The notes under the pieces are model-generated. The model worked only from the letters and a program-made list of their open reading frames with translations, made no database searches and was not told the origin of the DNA. From positions 124,001 through 188,000 of the forward strand of contig CAZGPI010000001.1 in the NCBI GenBank assembly GCA_964527595.1: 64,000 nucleotides of DNA. Direction: 5' to 3'. Below, in pieces: positions 17,101-26,464 of the stretch. The position numbers and the translations under genes are program-made. Each line of letters begins with the position of its first letter. The first letter of the stretch is position 1. Source of the stretch: GWF2-38-10 sp964527595. GTDB lineage: Bacteria; Babelota; Babeliae; Babelales; RVW-14.

Positions 17101-17141
17101 AAAAAAGAGAGCCGATGGTTAGACCATCGGCTCTCTTTTTT
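17101..17141. terminator. Bidirectional intrinsic terminator
   Basis: A perfect 19-bp inverted repeat with a 3-base TAG loop. The stem has a G+C-rich core (GAGAGCCGATGGT) and outer A/T arms that give a T-run in either direction. It separates the plus-strand PASTA gene from the convergent RING-protein gene and can end both transcripts. Confidence 0.9.
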
Positions 17142-17159
17142 GCTATTAATTATTTTTTA

Positions 17160-17867
17160 CTATCGCCAGATAGCAGCTTCGGGTGAAGCCAGATGAAAAG
17201 CATTATCGAGTGCTGCCGGTAATCTTTCACCTATCGCTTTGCGACATATTGGGCAATTATGAGCCGATGGAGCTCTTGATTCGAAACATTGTGTTATGCA
17301 TTCAGTACAAAATGCATGGCCGCAAGATAAAACCGTTATTTTTTTTGTCTCTATCGGCTGATATAATGAATCTAAGCAAATACCACAATCATTAAACGTA
17401 TAGTCAAACCCATCATCAGTAATGGTAATTGTATTAAGCGAAGCCGATTGCTCTGGGGATAAGATAACAGCAAAGGCTCCCAATTCTACCGGGCTCCTTG
17501 CTCGCAGGCTTCCTCGTTCATGATAAAGGCGGGCTTTGTCGGCTTCTAATGGATTTTTTATTTTCCACGTTCTTAGCGTGATGCCATAAAGAGCTGTTAT
17601 TTCCTCAAAAAAATCTCCTGGCGCAAGCTGTTCAAAAGTTGCCTGGACTGGATCGCCAACGCGACTATAAGTACCATTTGAATTGCGTTCGAATGTTCCG
17701 CCTCGCTTTAAAGAAAAACAAATCATATCGCTGGATTTATTAACAATCTTAATCGTTCCAGCAAGCGGAATGGCTCGCATTAAATATCCACCATCTACAA
17801 CAAACATTGGCTTGCTAAAGCCAAATGATAAGAACGAAAACAGCGCAACCAATAATATTTTTTTCAT
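17160..17867 (-). CDS. Exported RING-finger protein (candidate E3 ubiquitin ligase)
   Basis: A 235-residue protein with a signal peptide (1-18, ending FGFS). Residues 20-150 are a beta-rich region of unknown family. A complete C3HC4 RING follows: Cys161, Cys164, Cys182, His184, Cys187, Cys190, Cys205, Cys208. CGICLDSL and CPICRKAI have the hydrophobic residues that contact E2 enzymes in eukaryotic RING E3s. Catalysis is inferred from this. A longer frame from 17915 exists, but GAGGTTATA before the ATG at 17867 and the clean signal peptide decide the start. Bacteria lack ubiquitin, so a host-directed role is likely. Confidence 0.85.
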   Translation of the reverse strand: MKKILLVALFSFLSFGFSKPMFVVDGGYLMRAIPLAGTIKIVNKSSDMICFSLKRGGTFERNSNGTYSRVGDPVQATFEQLAPGDFFEEITALYGITLRTWKIKNPLEADKARLYHERGSLRARSPVELGAFAVILSPEQSASLNTITITDDGFDYTFNDCGICLDSLYQPIETKKITVLSCGHAFCTECITQCFESRAPSAHNCPICRKAIGERLPAALDNAFHLASPEAAIWR

Positions 17868-18105
17868 TATAACCTCTATAAATATTGTATTACCAAACCA
17901 TGCGCTAAATTTCAAATTGTAAATATATCATAGCACGTATACACATAATGTCAAAAGGCTCGGTTAGAGCTTTTTCACGACTTTACTTTGTACTTTAAAG
18001 ATTTATAATGACTATTCTTGTGAAATTTGCGCACTTTGCTGCAAATGTATAAGGTAAATAGGTATTTATTTGAAAAATTTAATTTTATATAAGGGTTAAG
18101 GATTA

Positions 18106-18837
18106 ATGGATAATCACGACCACTCAACGTACGATCGTTACCACGGTCACCATACACATGAAGATGGCGAGCACCTAGAACACCATTCATCGGTGCTTGG
18201 CGAATTGGTTTGCCATTTGCCATTTGCCGTATTTTCGGTAGCAATGGCTATGATTTGTCTTAGCTTTGTGTCATATCTTGATGCCGCCCATGGGCAATCT
18301 TTGGCATACCGCCTATTTCATAATTTCCATTATCTTCATATTGTTTTTGCTGCAACCGGAACCGTTCTTATTTTCTTTAAGTATTCTAAAAATCTTTTCT
18401 TAGGACTTATTGTTGGAATGCTCGTTCCTGCATTTTTTTGTACTATTTCTGACGCTTTTCTGCCTTATTTGGGCGGAAAATTTGTTGGCCTTGATATGCA
18501 CTTTCATTGGTGTTTTATCAGCCACCTTGATGTGGTACTCCCCTTCTTATTGGCCGGTATTATCAATGGTTGGGCTATGAGCAGCCATCCAACAAGCAGT
18601 AAACTTTTTTATTCTGTCTCATTCCACTTCGTTCATATTTTTGTTAGCTCAATGGCCGCGATGCTTTACTTGATTAGCTTCGGGTTCTATGAATGGTGGG
18701 ATCGCATGGGATTTGTGTTTGTTTTCTTAATATTAGCGGTTCTAATTCCTTGTACCATGTCAGATATCGTAGTTCCGATGCTTTTCGCTCGTTTGAAGCC
18801 AAAAAAAAGAATGGAAAAGAAGCATGAGACGCATTAG
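18106..18837 (+). CDS. Six-TM membrane protein with histidine-rich N terminus
   Basis: A 243-residue protein. Residues 1-28 carry eleven or so histidines (DNHDHSTYDRYHGHHTHEDG and on), a likely metal-binding tail. Six hydrophobic helices follow, two of them containing His or Asp residues (HLDVV, FHFVHIF). The C terminus is basic. No family is recognised. The gene overlaps the start of potA by 14 bases, so the two are translationally coupled and it may belong to the polyamine-uptake operon. A metal-handling role is only a guess from the histidines. The start follows AAGGGTTAAGGATTA. Confidence 0.65.
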   Translation: MDNHDHSTYDRYHGHHTHEDGEHLEHHSSVLGELVCHLPFAVFSVAMAMICLSFVSYLDAAHGQSLAYRLFHNFHYLHIVFAATGTVLIFFKYSKNLFLGLIVGMLVPAFFCTISDAFLPYLGGKFVGLDMHFHWCFISHLDVVLPFLLAGIINGWAMSSHPTSSKLFYSVSFHFVHIFVSSMAAMLYLISFGFYEWWDRMGFVFVFLILAVLIPCTMSDIVVPMLFARLKPKKRMEKKHETH

Positions 18838-19915
18838 ACTTGAAAATGTAACCAAAGCTATTGATGGCGAGGTTATCCTTGATAACCTGAATCTTGATAT
18901 TCCAGCCGGACAATTTTTTGCACTTCTAGGACCAAGTGGATGTGGTAAAACAACGTTATTACGTTTGCTCGCTGGGTTAGAAAGTGTTGATTCTGGACGA
19001 ATCTATTTGGGGGATGAAGACATTACTCATCTTCCTATATTTAAACGACGAATTAATACGGTGTTTCAACAATATGCTCTTTTTCCTCACTTAACCGTTT
19101 TTGAAAACATTGCTTACAGCATGCGTATCAAAAAAATGAAATCTGATATGATCAATGCCAAAGCGCAAGAAGCACTTAAAATGGTCCGCCTTTCTGGGCT
19201 GGAATCCAAATATCCTGCTAACTTATCTGGTGGCCAACAACAACGAGTAGCTCTGGCGCGAGCCATTGTCAACGAGCCCGATGTATTATTGTTGGATGAA
19301 CCACTCGCAGCACTTGATCTTAAACTCAAAGAAGAAATGCTTATCGAACTCATTGATTTACAAGATAAGCTTGAAACAACTTTTATTTACGTAACACATG
19401 ATCAAGCCGAAGCCCTTACCGTTGCCGACAAAATGGCAATTATGAACAAGCACGGTCAGATTGAGCAAATGGGAACACCTAAGCAAATTTATGAATTTCC
19501 TGTTTCGCGATTTGTCGCCGATTTTGTTGGGAAAACAAATATTGTCGAAGGAACTTTTCATGTTCGCGATAGTCGTCAACTCGTCGAGGTTGATGGGCTC
19601 GGTGTATTCAATGTATATTGTCCATTGGAAAAACACTGGATGATTCCTGGGTGTCGATTGTTTATGAGCATCCGACCTGAAAAAATTTTCATTGCAAAGC
19701 ACGAAAAAACCGGTTTTTCAAATCATCTTGAGGGACGCGTCGTTGATATTATCTATTACGGAATGAGCACGCAATACTACGTTAAATTACGTAATGGAAA
19801 AGCACTTGTCGTTTTTGAACAAAACGAAGAACACTTTCCTCAAGAAATTATTGATTATGACGACCAGGTGCATTTGTACTTTCAAAAAGAAAACGTTGTG
19901 CTTTTGGAGCATTAA
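18824..19915 (+). CDS. potA: Spermidine/putrescine ABC transporter ATPase
   Basis: A 363-residue ABC ATPase that drives polyamine import. Walker A is GPSGCGKTT (36-44), signature LSGGQQQRV (134-142), Walker B LLLDEPLAALD (155-165) and the switch His is in VTHDQAEAL. The C-terminal 120 residues form a TOBE-type regulatory domain. Sequence context (potB and potC follow, then two binding-protein genes) supports the polyamine assignment over other MOI-family importers, though thiamine or phosphonate import cannot be fully excluded. The ATG lies inside the previous gene, and the stop codon overlaps the potB start. Confidence 0.9.
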   Translation: MRRIRLENVTKAIDGEVILDNLNLDIPAGQFFALLGPSGCGKTTLLRLLAGLESVDSGRIYLGDEDITHLPIFKRRINTVFQQYALFPHLTVFENIAYSMRIKKMKSDMINAKAQEALKMVRLSGLESKYPANLSGGQQQRVALARAIVNEPDVLLLDEPLAALDLKLKEEMLIELIDLQDKLETTFIYVTHDQAEALTVADKMAIMNKHGQIEQMGTPKQIYEFPVSRFVADFVGKTNIVEGTFHVRDSRQLVEVDGLGVFNVYCPLEKHWMIPGCRLFMSIRPEKIFIAKHEKTGFSNHLEGRVVDIIYYGMSTQYYVKLRNGKALVVFEQNEEHFPQEIIDYDDQVHLYFQKENVVLLEH

Positions 19916-20820
19916 TGAAATTTTTACGGCGTATATTTTCTGAAGAAATATCATTCTTACTTGCTTGTCCTGCCCTTGTATGGCAGTTTTTTTTCCTGTT
20001 TTTACCATTTTGCGTTTTGTTGTTTTACAGCTTTTTTGAATTTTGTCCCGATCACTACATGGGAAGCTTTTCGTTTGCATATTATAAGCAGATAATCCAA
20101 TCTCGCGCCGTTTTGGCTATTTTAAATTCAAGTTTCTTGGCAGTCGCAACATCTGCTATATGTTTTGCCATCGCATATCCTTTGGCCTATATCCTGGCAA
20201 TTAAAGTAAGTAAACGATTTAGAACGTTTTTGCTGTTCCTTTTGATTTTGCCATCGTGGACAAGTATTGTTGTACAAGCGTATGCATGGTTTTTCTTATT
20301 AGAAAAAAATGGGTATTTAACTCAATTTTTATATCGCATAGGTCTTATCCCTGAAAGCTTTCACTTGCTCAACAATTATTTTACCATTTTGGTTGGCATG
20401 GTATCAACCTACCTACCCTTTATGGTTTTCCCGATATACACCGTTTTAGAGCGCATGGATAAACAATTCTTAGAAGCCTCTGCCGATTTGGGCGCAGATA
20501 AAATGGAAACCTTTAAGCGCGTAATCTTTCCTTTATCGTTGCCAGGAGTTTACGCAGGCTTTCTGCTTGTCTTTATCCCCTCTTTTGGAGAGTTTGCCAT
20601 CCCATCCTTATTGGGAGGATCAAAATACGCGCTTTGGGGAAGTGTGATCGTTGATCGCTTTTTGCGTTCACGAGACTGGAGATCTGGAGCCGCATTGGCT
20701 ATTTTAGGAATCTTAATTCCAGTATTAATGATGGCAATAGGCTATATTATCAAAAAAATTATTGAGCTTAAGCGAAGACCAAAGAGAAATCTTCTTAATG
20801 TGGCTAAAGACTCTTGGTAA
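19915..20820 (+). CDS. potB: Spermidine/putrescine ABC transporter permease
   Basis: A 301-residue inner-membrane permease with six hydrophobic segments. The ATPase-docking EAA loop is EASADLGADKMETFKRVIFPLSLPG (about residues 183-207). It belongs to the PotB/CysTW superfamily branch by order and similarity to the classic potABCD arrangement. The ATG overlaps the potA stop (TAATG), a sign of translational coupling. The LPSWTSIVVQAYAW segment is typical of PotB-type permeases. Confidence 0.9.
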   Translation: MKFLRRIFSEEISFLLACPALVWQFFFLFLPFCVLLFYSFFEFCPDHYMGSFSFAYYKQIIQSRAVLAILNSSFLAVATSAICFAIAYPLAYILAIKVSKRFRTFLLFLLILPSWTSIVVQAYAWFFLLEKNGYLTQFLYRIGLIPESFHLLNNYFTILVGMVSTYLPFMVFPIYTVLERMDKQFLEASADLGADKMETFKRVIFPLSLPGVYAGFLLVFIPSFGEFAIPSLLGGSKYALWGSVIVDRFLRSRDWRSGAALAILGILIPVLMMAIGYIIKKIIELKRRPKRNLLNVAKDSW

Positions 20821-20844
20821 TGTTTGTTGAATAGGAATGCATTT

Positions 20845-21639
20845 ATGGTAGGAAAGAAAAAATATTTCATGAGATTATGTCAGCCGATTTTTGTATCGGT
20901 TGTTTATTTGTTTTTGTACCTTCCTATCATTATTATGGTGCTTTTTTCTTTTAACAAAGCAACCGAGCCAATGAAGTGGGGCGGTTTTTCTTTGAAGTGG
21001 TATTATCAAATGTGGCTGGTTCCCGAAATGGTCGCGGCCCTGCAAACATCTCTCATCGTTGCCTTTATTGCAACACTACTCAGCTTGGTTATCGGCGTTT
21101 GTTTTGTCGTAGCACATAAATGGTGGAAGACCTCCATACTTTTTACCTTATTTTATACCAACATTCTTTTGCCCGATATTGTTTTGGCTATCGGCGTTTT
21201 GAGTATTTTTACCTTTGCACACATTCCCCTTGGTTATGGAAGTTTGATTATTGGGCATACACTTATTGGGTTAGGTTTTGTTATACCAATCATAAGAGCT
21301 CGCTTTGTTGAACTTGACCCATTTTTAACCGAAGCTTCCTTAGATTTAGGTGCCAGCTATATTCAAACGTTTAAGCGAATACTTATTCCTTTGTTGATGC
21401 CATCGATTATTGCTTCTGGATTACTCGTTTTCACACTTTCACTCGACGATTTTTTAATAGCATTCTTTTGCTCTGGACCAAAGGTTCAAACATTAGCGGT
21501 ATATGTTTATTCGATGGTTAAAGCAGGCGTGGATCCAACAATTAACGCCATTTCAACGGTTTTGCTTGGTTTGAGTGGCATACTTGTCCTGATACTTTTA
21601 TCACTAAATGTTGTTGATCAGGTAATATCGCAAGACTAG
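20845..21639 (+). CDS. potC: Spermidine/putrescine ABC transporter permease
   Basis: About 264 residues, six hydrophobic segments, and the EAA loop EASLDLGASYIQTFKRILIPLLMP (about 178-201). The FNKATEPMKWGGFSLKWY stretch is typical of PotC. A TTG at 20824 extends the frame by seven codons, but AGGA eight bases before the ATG at 20845 makes that the likely start. It pairs with PotB to form the membrane channel. Five bases after its stop begin the frame of the first binding-protein gene. Confidence 0.9.
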   Translation: MVGKKKYFMRLCQPIFVSVVYLFLYLPIIIMVLFSFNKATEPMKWGGFSLKWYYQMWLVPEMVAALQTSLIVAFIATLLSLVIGVCFVVAHKWWKTSILFTLFYTNILLPDIVLAIGVLSIFTFAHIPLGYGSLIIGHTLIGLGFVIPIIRARFVELDPFLTEASLDLGASYIQTFKRILIPLLMPSIIASGLLVFTLSLDDFLIAFFCSGPKVQTLAVYVYSMVKAGVDPTINAISTVLLGLSGILVLILLSLNVVDQVISQD

Positions 21640-21653
21640 TAAAGGTGCTATAC

Positions 21654-22766
21654 GTGATAATTGGACGGCGAATAGTAAATCAGTTTTTAGTATTGATATT
21701 CTTCTTATCAATCTTATCGTTTTTTCTCTACCTTCCAACGTTGGTAAGGTTAGGGCTCAGCGCCGAGCGTACGCTTAATGTGTATACGTTTTCAGAATTT
21801 ATTTCCCCTGAAACAATCCATGCATTTGAAAAAGAATATGACATTAAGATTAATCTTCAATTTTTTGAATCAAATGAAGAATTATACGCCAAATTTAAAA
21901 TTAATAATGGCGCTGAATATGATGTAATAACCCCTTCTGACTACATGGTTGAAGATTTAAGAAAAGATGGGTTGTTACAAAAAATTGATTATTCTCAAAT
22001 GCCTAACACCGCCGAGTTAGACTCGCGTTTTCTTCATCATTTTTTTGACCCAACCAACGAATATTCTGTTCCTTTAACATGGAGCGTATATGGCATTATC
22101 TACGATAAGTTTAATGTGATAAATCACCAGGGCGATATTGGGCTAGATTTTATTTTCAAAAACCCTGAAGATTTGGTACGGCTCGGCTTGGTTAAGCGGC
22201 CTTATAAAATCTGTATATTTGATGACCCGCGAGATGTGGTATTAGTTGCGGCATACTATTTGTTCGGCAAAGTACACGATTTAGATGAAAAGGAATATGC
22301 TGCAATCGAGAGCTTGTTGGTCGATCAAAAACAGTGGGTCGAATGTTATACTAATTTTGGGTTGCGTTATTTTCTCACCGAAAATGTTATCTCTTTTGCT
22401 CTAACCTTGAGCCGATATGCTCATCGTATTTTAGATGTTAAAAATGGGCGATTTGGTTTTAAAATTCCTCATAAAGGAAGCTTTTGGGTAATAGAAAATT
22501 TTGCAATTCCCATCCTAAGTAAGAAAACCATATGGGCTCAGCAGTTTATAAACTATATGATTTCCCATAAAAATTGCGTTACTCATTATGAAAAATATGG
22601 CGGCAATCCTGTCAACCGGAAAGCTTATCAAGAAGTTAAAAACGCCAGATCAGATGATGTTCAATATTTTCCCCTTGATGAAGAATTCAAGAAATTATTG
22701 TTGATGCATAATGAAATTCCTGTGGAAAAAACTGAGGATATTTGGCTTCGTGTAAAGACCTCGTGA
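21654..22766 (+). CDS. potD: Polyamine-binding protein, membrane-anchored (PotD-like, copy 1)
   Basis: About 370 residues of the PotD/PotF family of periplasmic binding proteins, which deliver polyamines to PotBC. An N-terminal hydrophobic helix (about 10-30) has no cysteine lipobox and no obvious cleavage site, so the protein is probably held to the inner membrane by this anchor. Family landmarks: LNVYTFSEFISPETI, YDVITPSDYMVEDL, the VPLTWSVYGI strand and ENFAIPILSKK. GTG is used as start; AAAGG before the GTG at 21654 favours it over the GTG at 21645. A paralogue follows 55 bases downstream. Confidence 0.85.
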   Translation: MIIGRRIVNQFLVLIFFLSILSFFLYLPTLVRLGLSAERTLNVYTFSEFISPETIHAFEKEYDIKINLQFFESNEELYAKFKINNGAEYDVITPSDYMVEDLRKDGLLQKIDYSQMPNTAELDSRFLHHFFDPTNEYSVPLTWSVYGIIYDKFNVINHQGDIGLDFIFKNPEDLVRLGLVKRPYKICIFDDPRDVVLVAAYYLFGKVHDLDEKEYAAIESLLVDQKQWVECYTNFGLRYFLTENVISFALTLSRYAHRILDVKNGRFGFKIPHKGSFWVIENFAIPILSKKTIWAQQFINYMISHKNCVTHYEKYGGNPVNRKAYQEVKNARSDDVQYFPLDEEFKKLLLMHNEIPVEKTEDIWLRVKTS

Positions 22767-22821
22767 GATAGATATGTTTTGTTAATAAATAGGCCTGAAC
22801 CTATTGAGTGAAAGTATTATT

Positions 22822-23952
22822 ATGAATCAATGGTGGGAGCCAGCAACGCTTGCTCGGCGTATTTTAAATAGAATTTTTATATCACTACTGTTTCTATCGT
22901 GTTTGCTATTTTTTCTTTATTTGCCAACGGCCATCCGTTTTTTAACTGAAGAAAAATCGATAAACGTGTATATGTTTACCGAATTTATCTCACCAACGAC
23001 CATTCGCGATTTTGAAAAAGAAACCGGAATAAAGGTCCATGTTCAATATTATGAATCAAATGAAGAACTTTATGCGAAGTTTAAGATTAGCGAGGGAGCT
23101 GGATACGATGTAATAACACCCTCAGACTATATGGTTGAAACACTCAATAGAGACGGATTATTACAAAAAATTGATCATGATAATGTCACTCATTTTAGCG
23201 AACTAGACCCTCGTCTTTTGCATCGTTATTTTGATGTACAAAACGAGTATTCTGTACCATTAACATGGAGCGTGTACGGAATTATTCATGATAAATTATT
23301 GCTAACAAATGATAAAAACGCGGTTGGATTTGATTTTATTTTCAAAAATCCTGAAGATATTTTGCGCCTTGGTCTTGTTAAAAAAACATATAAAATTTGC
23401 ATGTTTGATGATCCAAGAGAGGTTTTTCTTCTTGCTGCGCTTTATTTATTCGATAAGGTGAACGGGTTATCCGACCAAGAATTGGCCGCAATTGAAAGCA
23501 TGCTTATCGACCAAAAACAATGGGTTGAATGTTATACAAATTTTGGGTTACGTTATTTCTTAGAAGGAAATATCATTTCGTTTGCAATGATGTCAAGCCG
23601 TTATGTTTCGCGCACCCTGGCTTCAAATAATAAGCGCTTTGGCTTTACCATCCCCAAAAAAGGAAGCCTTATGGTTATTGAAAACTTTGCAATACCAATG
23701 TTGAGCAAAAAATCTGCTTGGGCACATGAATTTATTAATTTTATGATTTCTCGTAAAAATTGCTCCTTTCATTTTAATGAATATGGCGGCAATCCATCTA
23801 ATAGAGGATCATATCTTGATGTTAATCAAAAAGATTTCAAGGGGATGCAATTTTTTCCGAGTGACGAATTATTTAATAAACTATACCTTATACATAATGA
23901 ACTTCCGGTTCGAAAAATTGAAGAAATATGGTTACGCGTTAAAACAGCGTAG
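22822..23952 (+). CDS. potD: Polyamine-binding protein, membrane-anchored (PotD-like, copy 2)
   Basis: About 376 residues, a tandem paralogue of the gene before it, with conserved ESNEELYAKFKI, YDVITPSDYMVE and YSVPLTWSVYGII segments. It again has a hydrophobic N-terminal anchor. A single Cys in that helix (FLSCLLFF) sits in a hydrophobic context that does not fit a lipobox. The TTG at 22804 would add six residues; ATG at 22822 is preferred though its ribosome site is weak. Two different binding proteins sharing one PotABC complex would widen substrate range (inference). Confidence 0.85.
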   Translation: MNQWWEPATLARRILNRIFISLLFLSCLLFFLYLPTAIRFLTEEKSINVYMFTEFISPTTIRDFEKETGIKVHVQYYESNEELYAKFKISEGAGYDVITPSDYMVETLNRDGLLQKIDHDNVTHFSELDPRLLHRYFDVQNEYSVPLTWSVYGIIHDKLLLTNDKNAVGFDFIFKNPEDILRLGLVKKTYKICMFDDPREVFLLAALYLFDKVNGLSDQELAAIESMLIDQKQWVECYTNFGLRYFLEGNIISFAMMSSRYVSRTLASNNKRFGFTIPKKGSLMVIENFAIPMLSKKSAWAHEFINFMISRKNCSFHFNEYGGNPSNRGSYLDVNQKDFKGMQFFPSDELFNKLYLIHNELPVRKIEEIWLRVKTA

Positions 23953-24000
23953 GGTTGAGTAGTTTATTGTTTGATCATTTTTGTAAATAAGGGTGTGGTC

Positions 24001-25206
24001 ATGGAAAAATTGCGACGTTCTTTTGAAGCTCTTTGTGCTAAGTATCTGCACAGAGTTTCTGACTTTAAAGAGATTATTGAAAATTGGAAAACACGCGGAC
24101 GAATATCCGATTATCAAAAAGGCCAGCGCTTACTTGATCGCGCAGAAGAATGCATAAACCAATTCAGAAATAATACGGCTATGGACCTTAAGGCCAAGAC
24201 GACACTTTATTCGTCATTGGCGGCAAGCTATAAAGAATTAGGCGAAATTACCAAACCAATCTGGCGCCAATGGACTGAAGCTATTGTTGTCGCATTTGTG
24301 TTGGCAATTTTTTTCAGAAATTTCATCTTTGGTTTATACCATGTACCAACCGGATCTGCTGAACCAAACATATTGGTTGGCGACCGCATCTGGGGAAACA
24401 AAATGGCTTACTTCTTTAGCAAACCTCATCGAGGGGATCTTGTTATTTTTGATAATCCAGAATTTACTTATAACCAACCGTCTGGATTACGTTACTTGTG
24501 GCAACGCTATGTTGGACTTCCGGTACCACTACTTGGACTTGGAACGGGCCCAGACAATTGGGTTAAGCGTGTAATCGCTGGACCAGGAGACACCATCGAA
24601 GGTCGGCTTGAAGATGACAAAACGGTAATCTACCTTAATGGTAAAAAACTATCAGAACCATATGTAAATGCATATCCATTAATTAGAGCAATAAAGGACA
24701 CCGGATTTTTTGATGGTGAAAATTTTGGACCATTCCCCGTTCCTTCATTTTTGCGCTATACACAAAAAAATGTTCGCTATACGTTTGATCCATCATTACC
24801 CCTTGAGCAGCAACCCTATTATTATTTGACCGATAACGAAGTTATGCGCAAGTGGAATACGGGGGCCTATGAGCTTGATTACGCATTTACACCAAGCTAT
24901 AGCTTCGGTTATTCGGACCAACGATGCGTTGACGTTTTTGGACCATTCACCTTGCCAGACGGTAAATATTGGATGATGGGCGATAGCCGAAAAAACAGTC
25001 GCGATAGCCGTTATTGGCTGTATCTTGATGAAAAATTAATTCACGGCCGAGCAAGCTTTGTAATTTACTCGGTAGATAGTGAAGAAGTGAGCTGGATTTT
25101 TGATTTACTGAAGCACCCTATTGATTTTTGGCGCAAGCATGTACGCTATAGCCGCTTTTTCAAGGGACTTGGAGCGTTTGCTGATATTTCGGAAAAAAGA
25201 GCGTGA
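24001..25206 (+). CDS. lepB: Signal peptidase I with long N-terminal extension (copy 1)
   Basis: A 401-residue inner-membrane protease that removes Sec signal peptides. Residues 1-85 are a charged helical extension not seen in E. coli LepB. One membrane helix lies at about 92-112. The catalytic serine is Ser119 in PTGSAEPNILVGDRIW, and the general-base lysine is Lys189 in WVKRVIAGPGDTIEGR. Box E is MGDSRKNSRDSRYW. The residue after the catalytic serine is Ala where most LepBs have Met. A region of about 110 residues is inserted between the lysine box and box E. AAGGGTG precedes the ATG at 24001; an upstream TTG is less likely. A second lepB follows at once. Confidence 0.92.
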   Translation: MEKLRRSFEALCAKYLHRVSDFKEIIENWKTRGRISDYQKGQRLLDRAEECINQFRNNTAMDLKAKTTLYSSLAASYKELGEITKPIWRQWTEAIVVAFVLAIFFRNFIFGLYHVPTGSAEPNILVGDRIWGNKMAYFFSKPHRGDLVIFDNPEFTYNQPSGLRYLWQRYVGLPVPLLGLGTGPDNWVKRVIAGPGDTIEGRLEDDKTVIYLNGKKLSEPYVNAYPLIRAIKDTGFFDGENFGPFPVPSFLRYTQKNVRYTFDPSLPLEQQPYYYLTDNEVMRKWNTGAYELDYAFTPSYSFGYSDQRCVDVFGPFTLPDGKYWMMGDSRKNSRDSRYWLYLDEKLIHGRASFVIYSVDSEEVSWIFDLLKHPIDFWRKHVRYSRFFKGLGAFADISEKRA

Positions 25207-25207
25207 A

Positions 25208-26443
25208 ATGAAAAATTTACAACGATCTTTTGAACATGTGCATGCAAAACTTATGCACAAAAAAGAATATTTCAAAGCGTTTATCGATCAATTAAAACAA
25301 ACGGGTAAGTTGTCAGAATATAATAAACTTAGCCAGCTTTTAAACGAGGCTGACGAATTTGATCGTGATTTGCAAAGCAATCTTTTGATGGTAACCGCCG
25401 AAGGGTATACTGCTGAACCGATATTGCGCAATAAAATAAAGTCGTTTAAAGCGATTGTTCGGGAACTTAATTCGTCAACTAAACCATTATGGCGCCAGTG
25501 GATTGAGGCTGTTCTCACCGCTATGGTTTTGGCATTCGTTATACGTAATGTTGTTTTTGGGTTATATCATGTACCTTCAGGTTCTGCTGAGCCAACAATT
25601 CTCGTTGGTGATCGCATATGGGCAAATAAGTTTGTATATTTCTTTAAAGCACCGCAACGAGGAGATCTCGTTGTTTTTGACAATGCTGAATATCCATATT
25701 CGAGCAATAAATTGGTTTATCTATGGCAAAGATACATAGGATTACCGATTCCATTTTTGGGCATCAATGGTGGACCTGAAAATGTTATTAAGCGTTTAAT
25801 TGCGGTGCCCGGCGATACTATTGAAGGAAGGACAGAAGATGGCAAGACCGAGCTTTATCTTAATGGCAAGAAACTTGAAGAGCCGTATATTAATCCATAC
25901 CCATTGATTCACGTACGAAAAGTTGTTGGCATTATTGATGCTGAAAAAATTGGGCCATTTAGGGTGCCAAGTTTTTTGCGTTGGCAAGAATTTAAGCATA
26001 TGCAGGCATGTAGCTATGATCCACAAAAATCACTCTCCGAACAACCTTTTTACAAGCTCGCCGATGACGAGGTGGTACGCGATCCATTGACCGGTGAATT
26101 TGCACTCAGCTACCCTCGAATGCCAAGTTATGACCGAACGTCATTTGGCTCATTGCGATGCGCCGACGAATTTGGACCGATTACTATACCGCCTGGTCGA
26201 TATTGGATGATGGGCGATAGCCGAAAAAATAGTCGCGATAGTCGATACTGGTTTTTTTTGGATGAAAAATTAATTCATGGCCGCGCCAGTTTTATTATTT
26301 TTTCATTGGATAGTTGCGAGCCTTTTTGGTTGTTTGAATTGATAAAACACCCCGTAGATTTTTGGACAAAAAAAATTCGTTGGAATAGATTTTTAAATGG
26401 TTTAGGCCTGTTTAATGGAAGGGCCGACTTGCAAAAAAAATAA
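25208..26443 (+). CDS. lepB: Signal peptidase I with long N-terminal extension (copy 2)
   Basis: A 411-residue paralogue of the preceding lepB. It has the same layout: a charged helical extension (1-95), one membrane helix (about 100-120), Ser126 in PSGSAEPTILVGDRIW, Lys195 in VIKRLIAVPGDTIEGR and box E MGDSRKNSRDSRYW. It shares the Ser-Ala variation. The frame is open back to 25121 inside the first copy, but the ATG at 25208, two bases after that copy's stop, aligns with the paralogue's N terminus and has AAGAG upstream. Two LepBs fit a proteome rich in exported proteins. Confidence 0.92.
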   Translation: MKNLQRSFEHVHAKLMHKKEYFKAFIDQLKQTGKLSEYNKLSQLLNEADEFDRDLQSNLLMVTAEGYTAEPILRNKIKSFKAIVRELNSSTKPLWRQWIEAVLTAMVLAFVIRNVVFGLYHVPSGSAEPTILVGDRIWANKFVYFFKAPQRGDLVVFDNAEYPYSSNKLVYLWQRYIGLPIPFLGINGGPENVIKRLIAVPGDTIEGRTEDGKTELYLNGKKLEEPYINPYPLIHVRKVVGIIDAEKIGPFRVPSFLRWQEFKHMQACSYDPQKSLSEQPFYKLADDEVVRDPLTGEFALSYPRMPSYDRTSFGSLRCADEFGPITIPPGRYWMMGDSRKNSRDSRYWFFLDEKLIHGRASFIIFSLDSCEPFWLFELIKHPVDFWTKKIRWNRFLNGLGLFNGRADLQKK

Positions 26444-26464
26444 AGTTGCGGTACGTTAATATCT

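Noticed and set aside
25121..25207. N-terminal extension of the second signal peptidase
   Set aside because: It is inside the first lepB gene and the paralogue alignment begins at 25208.
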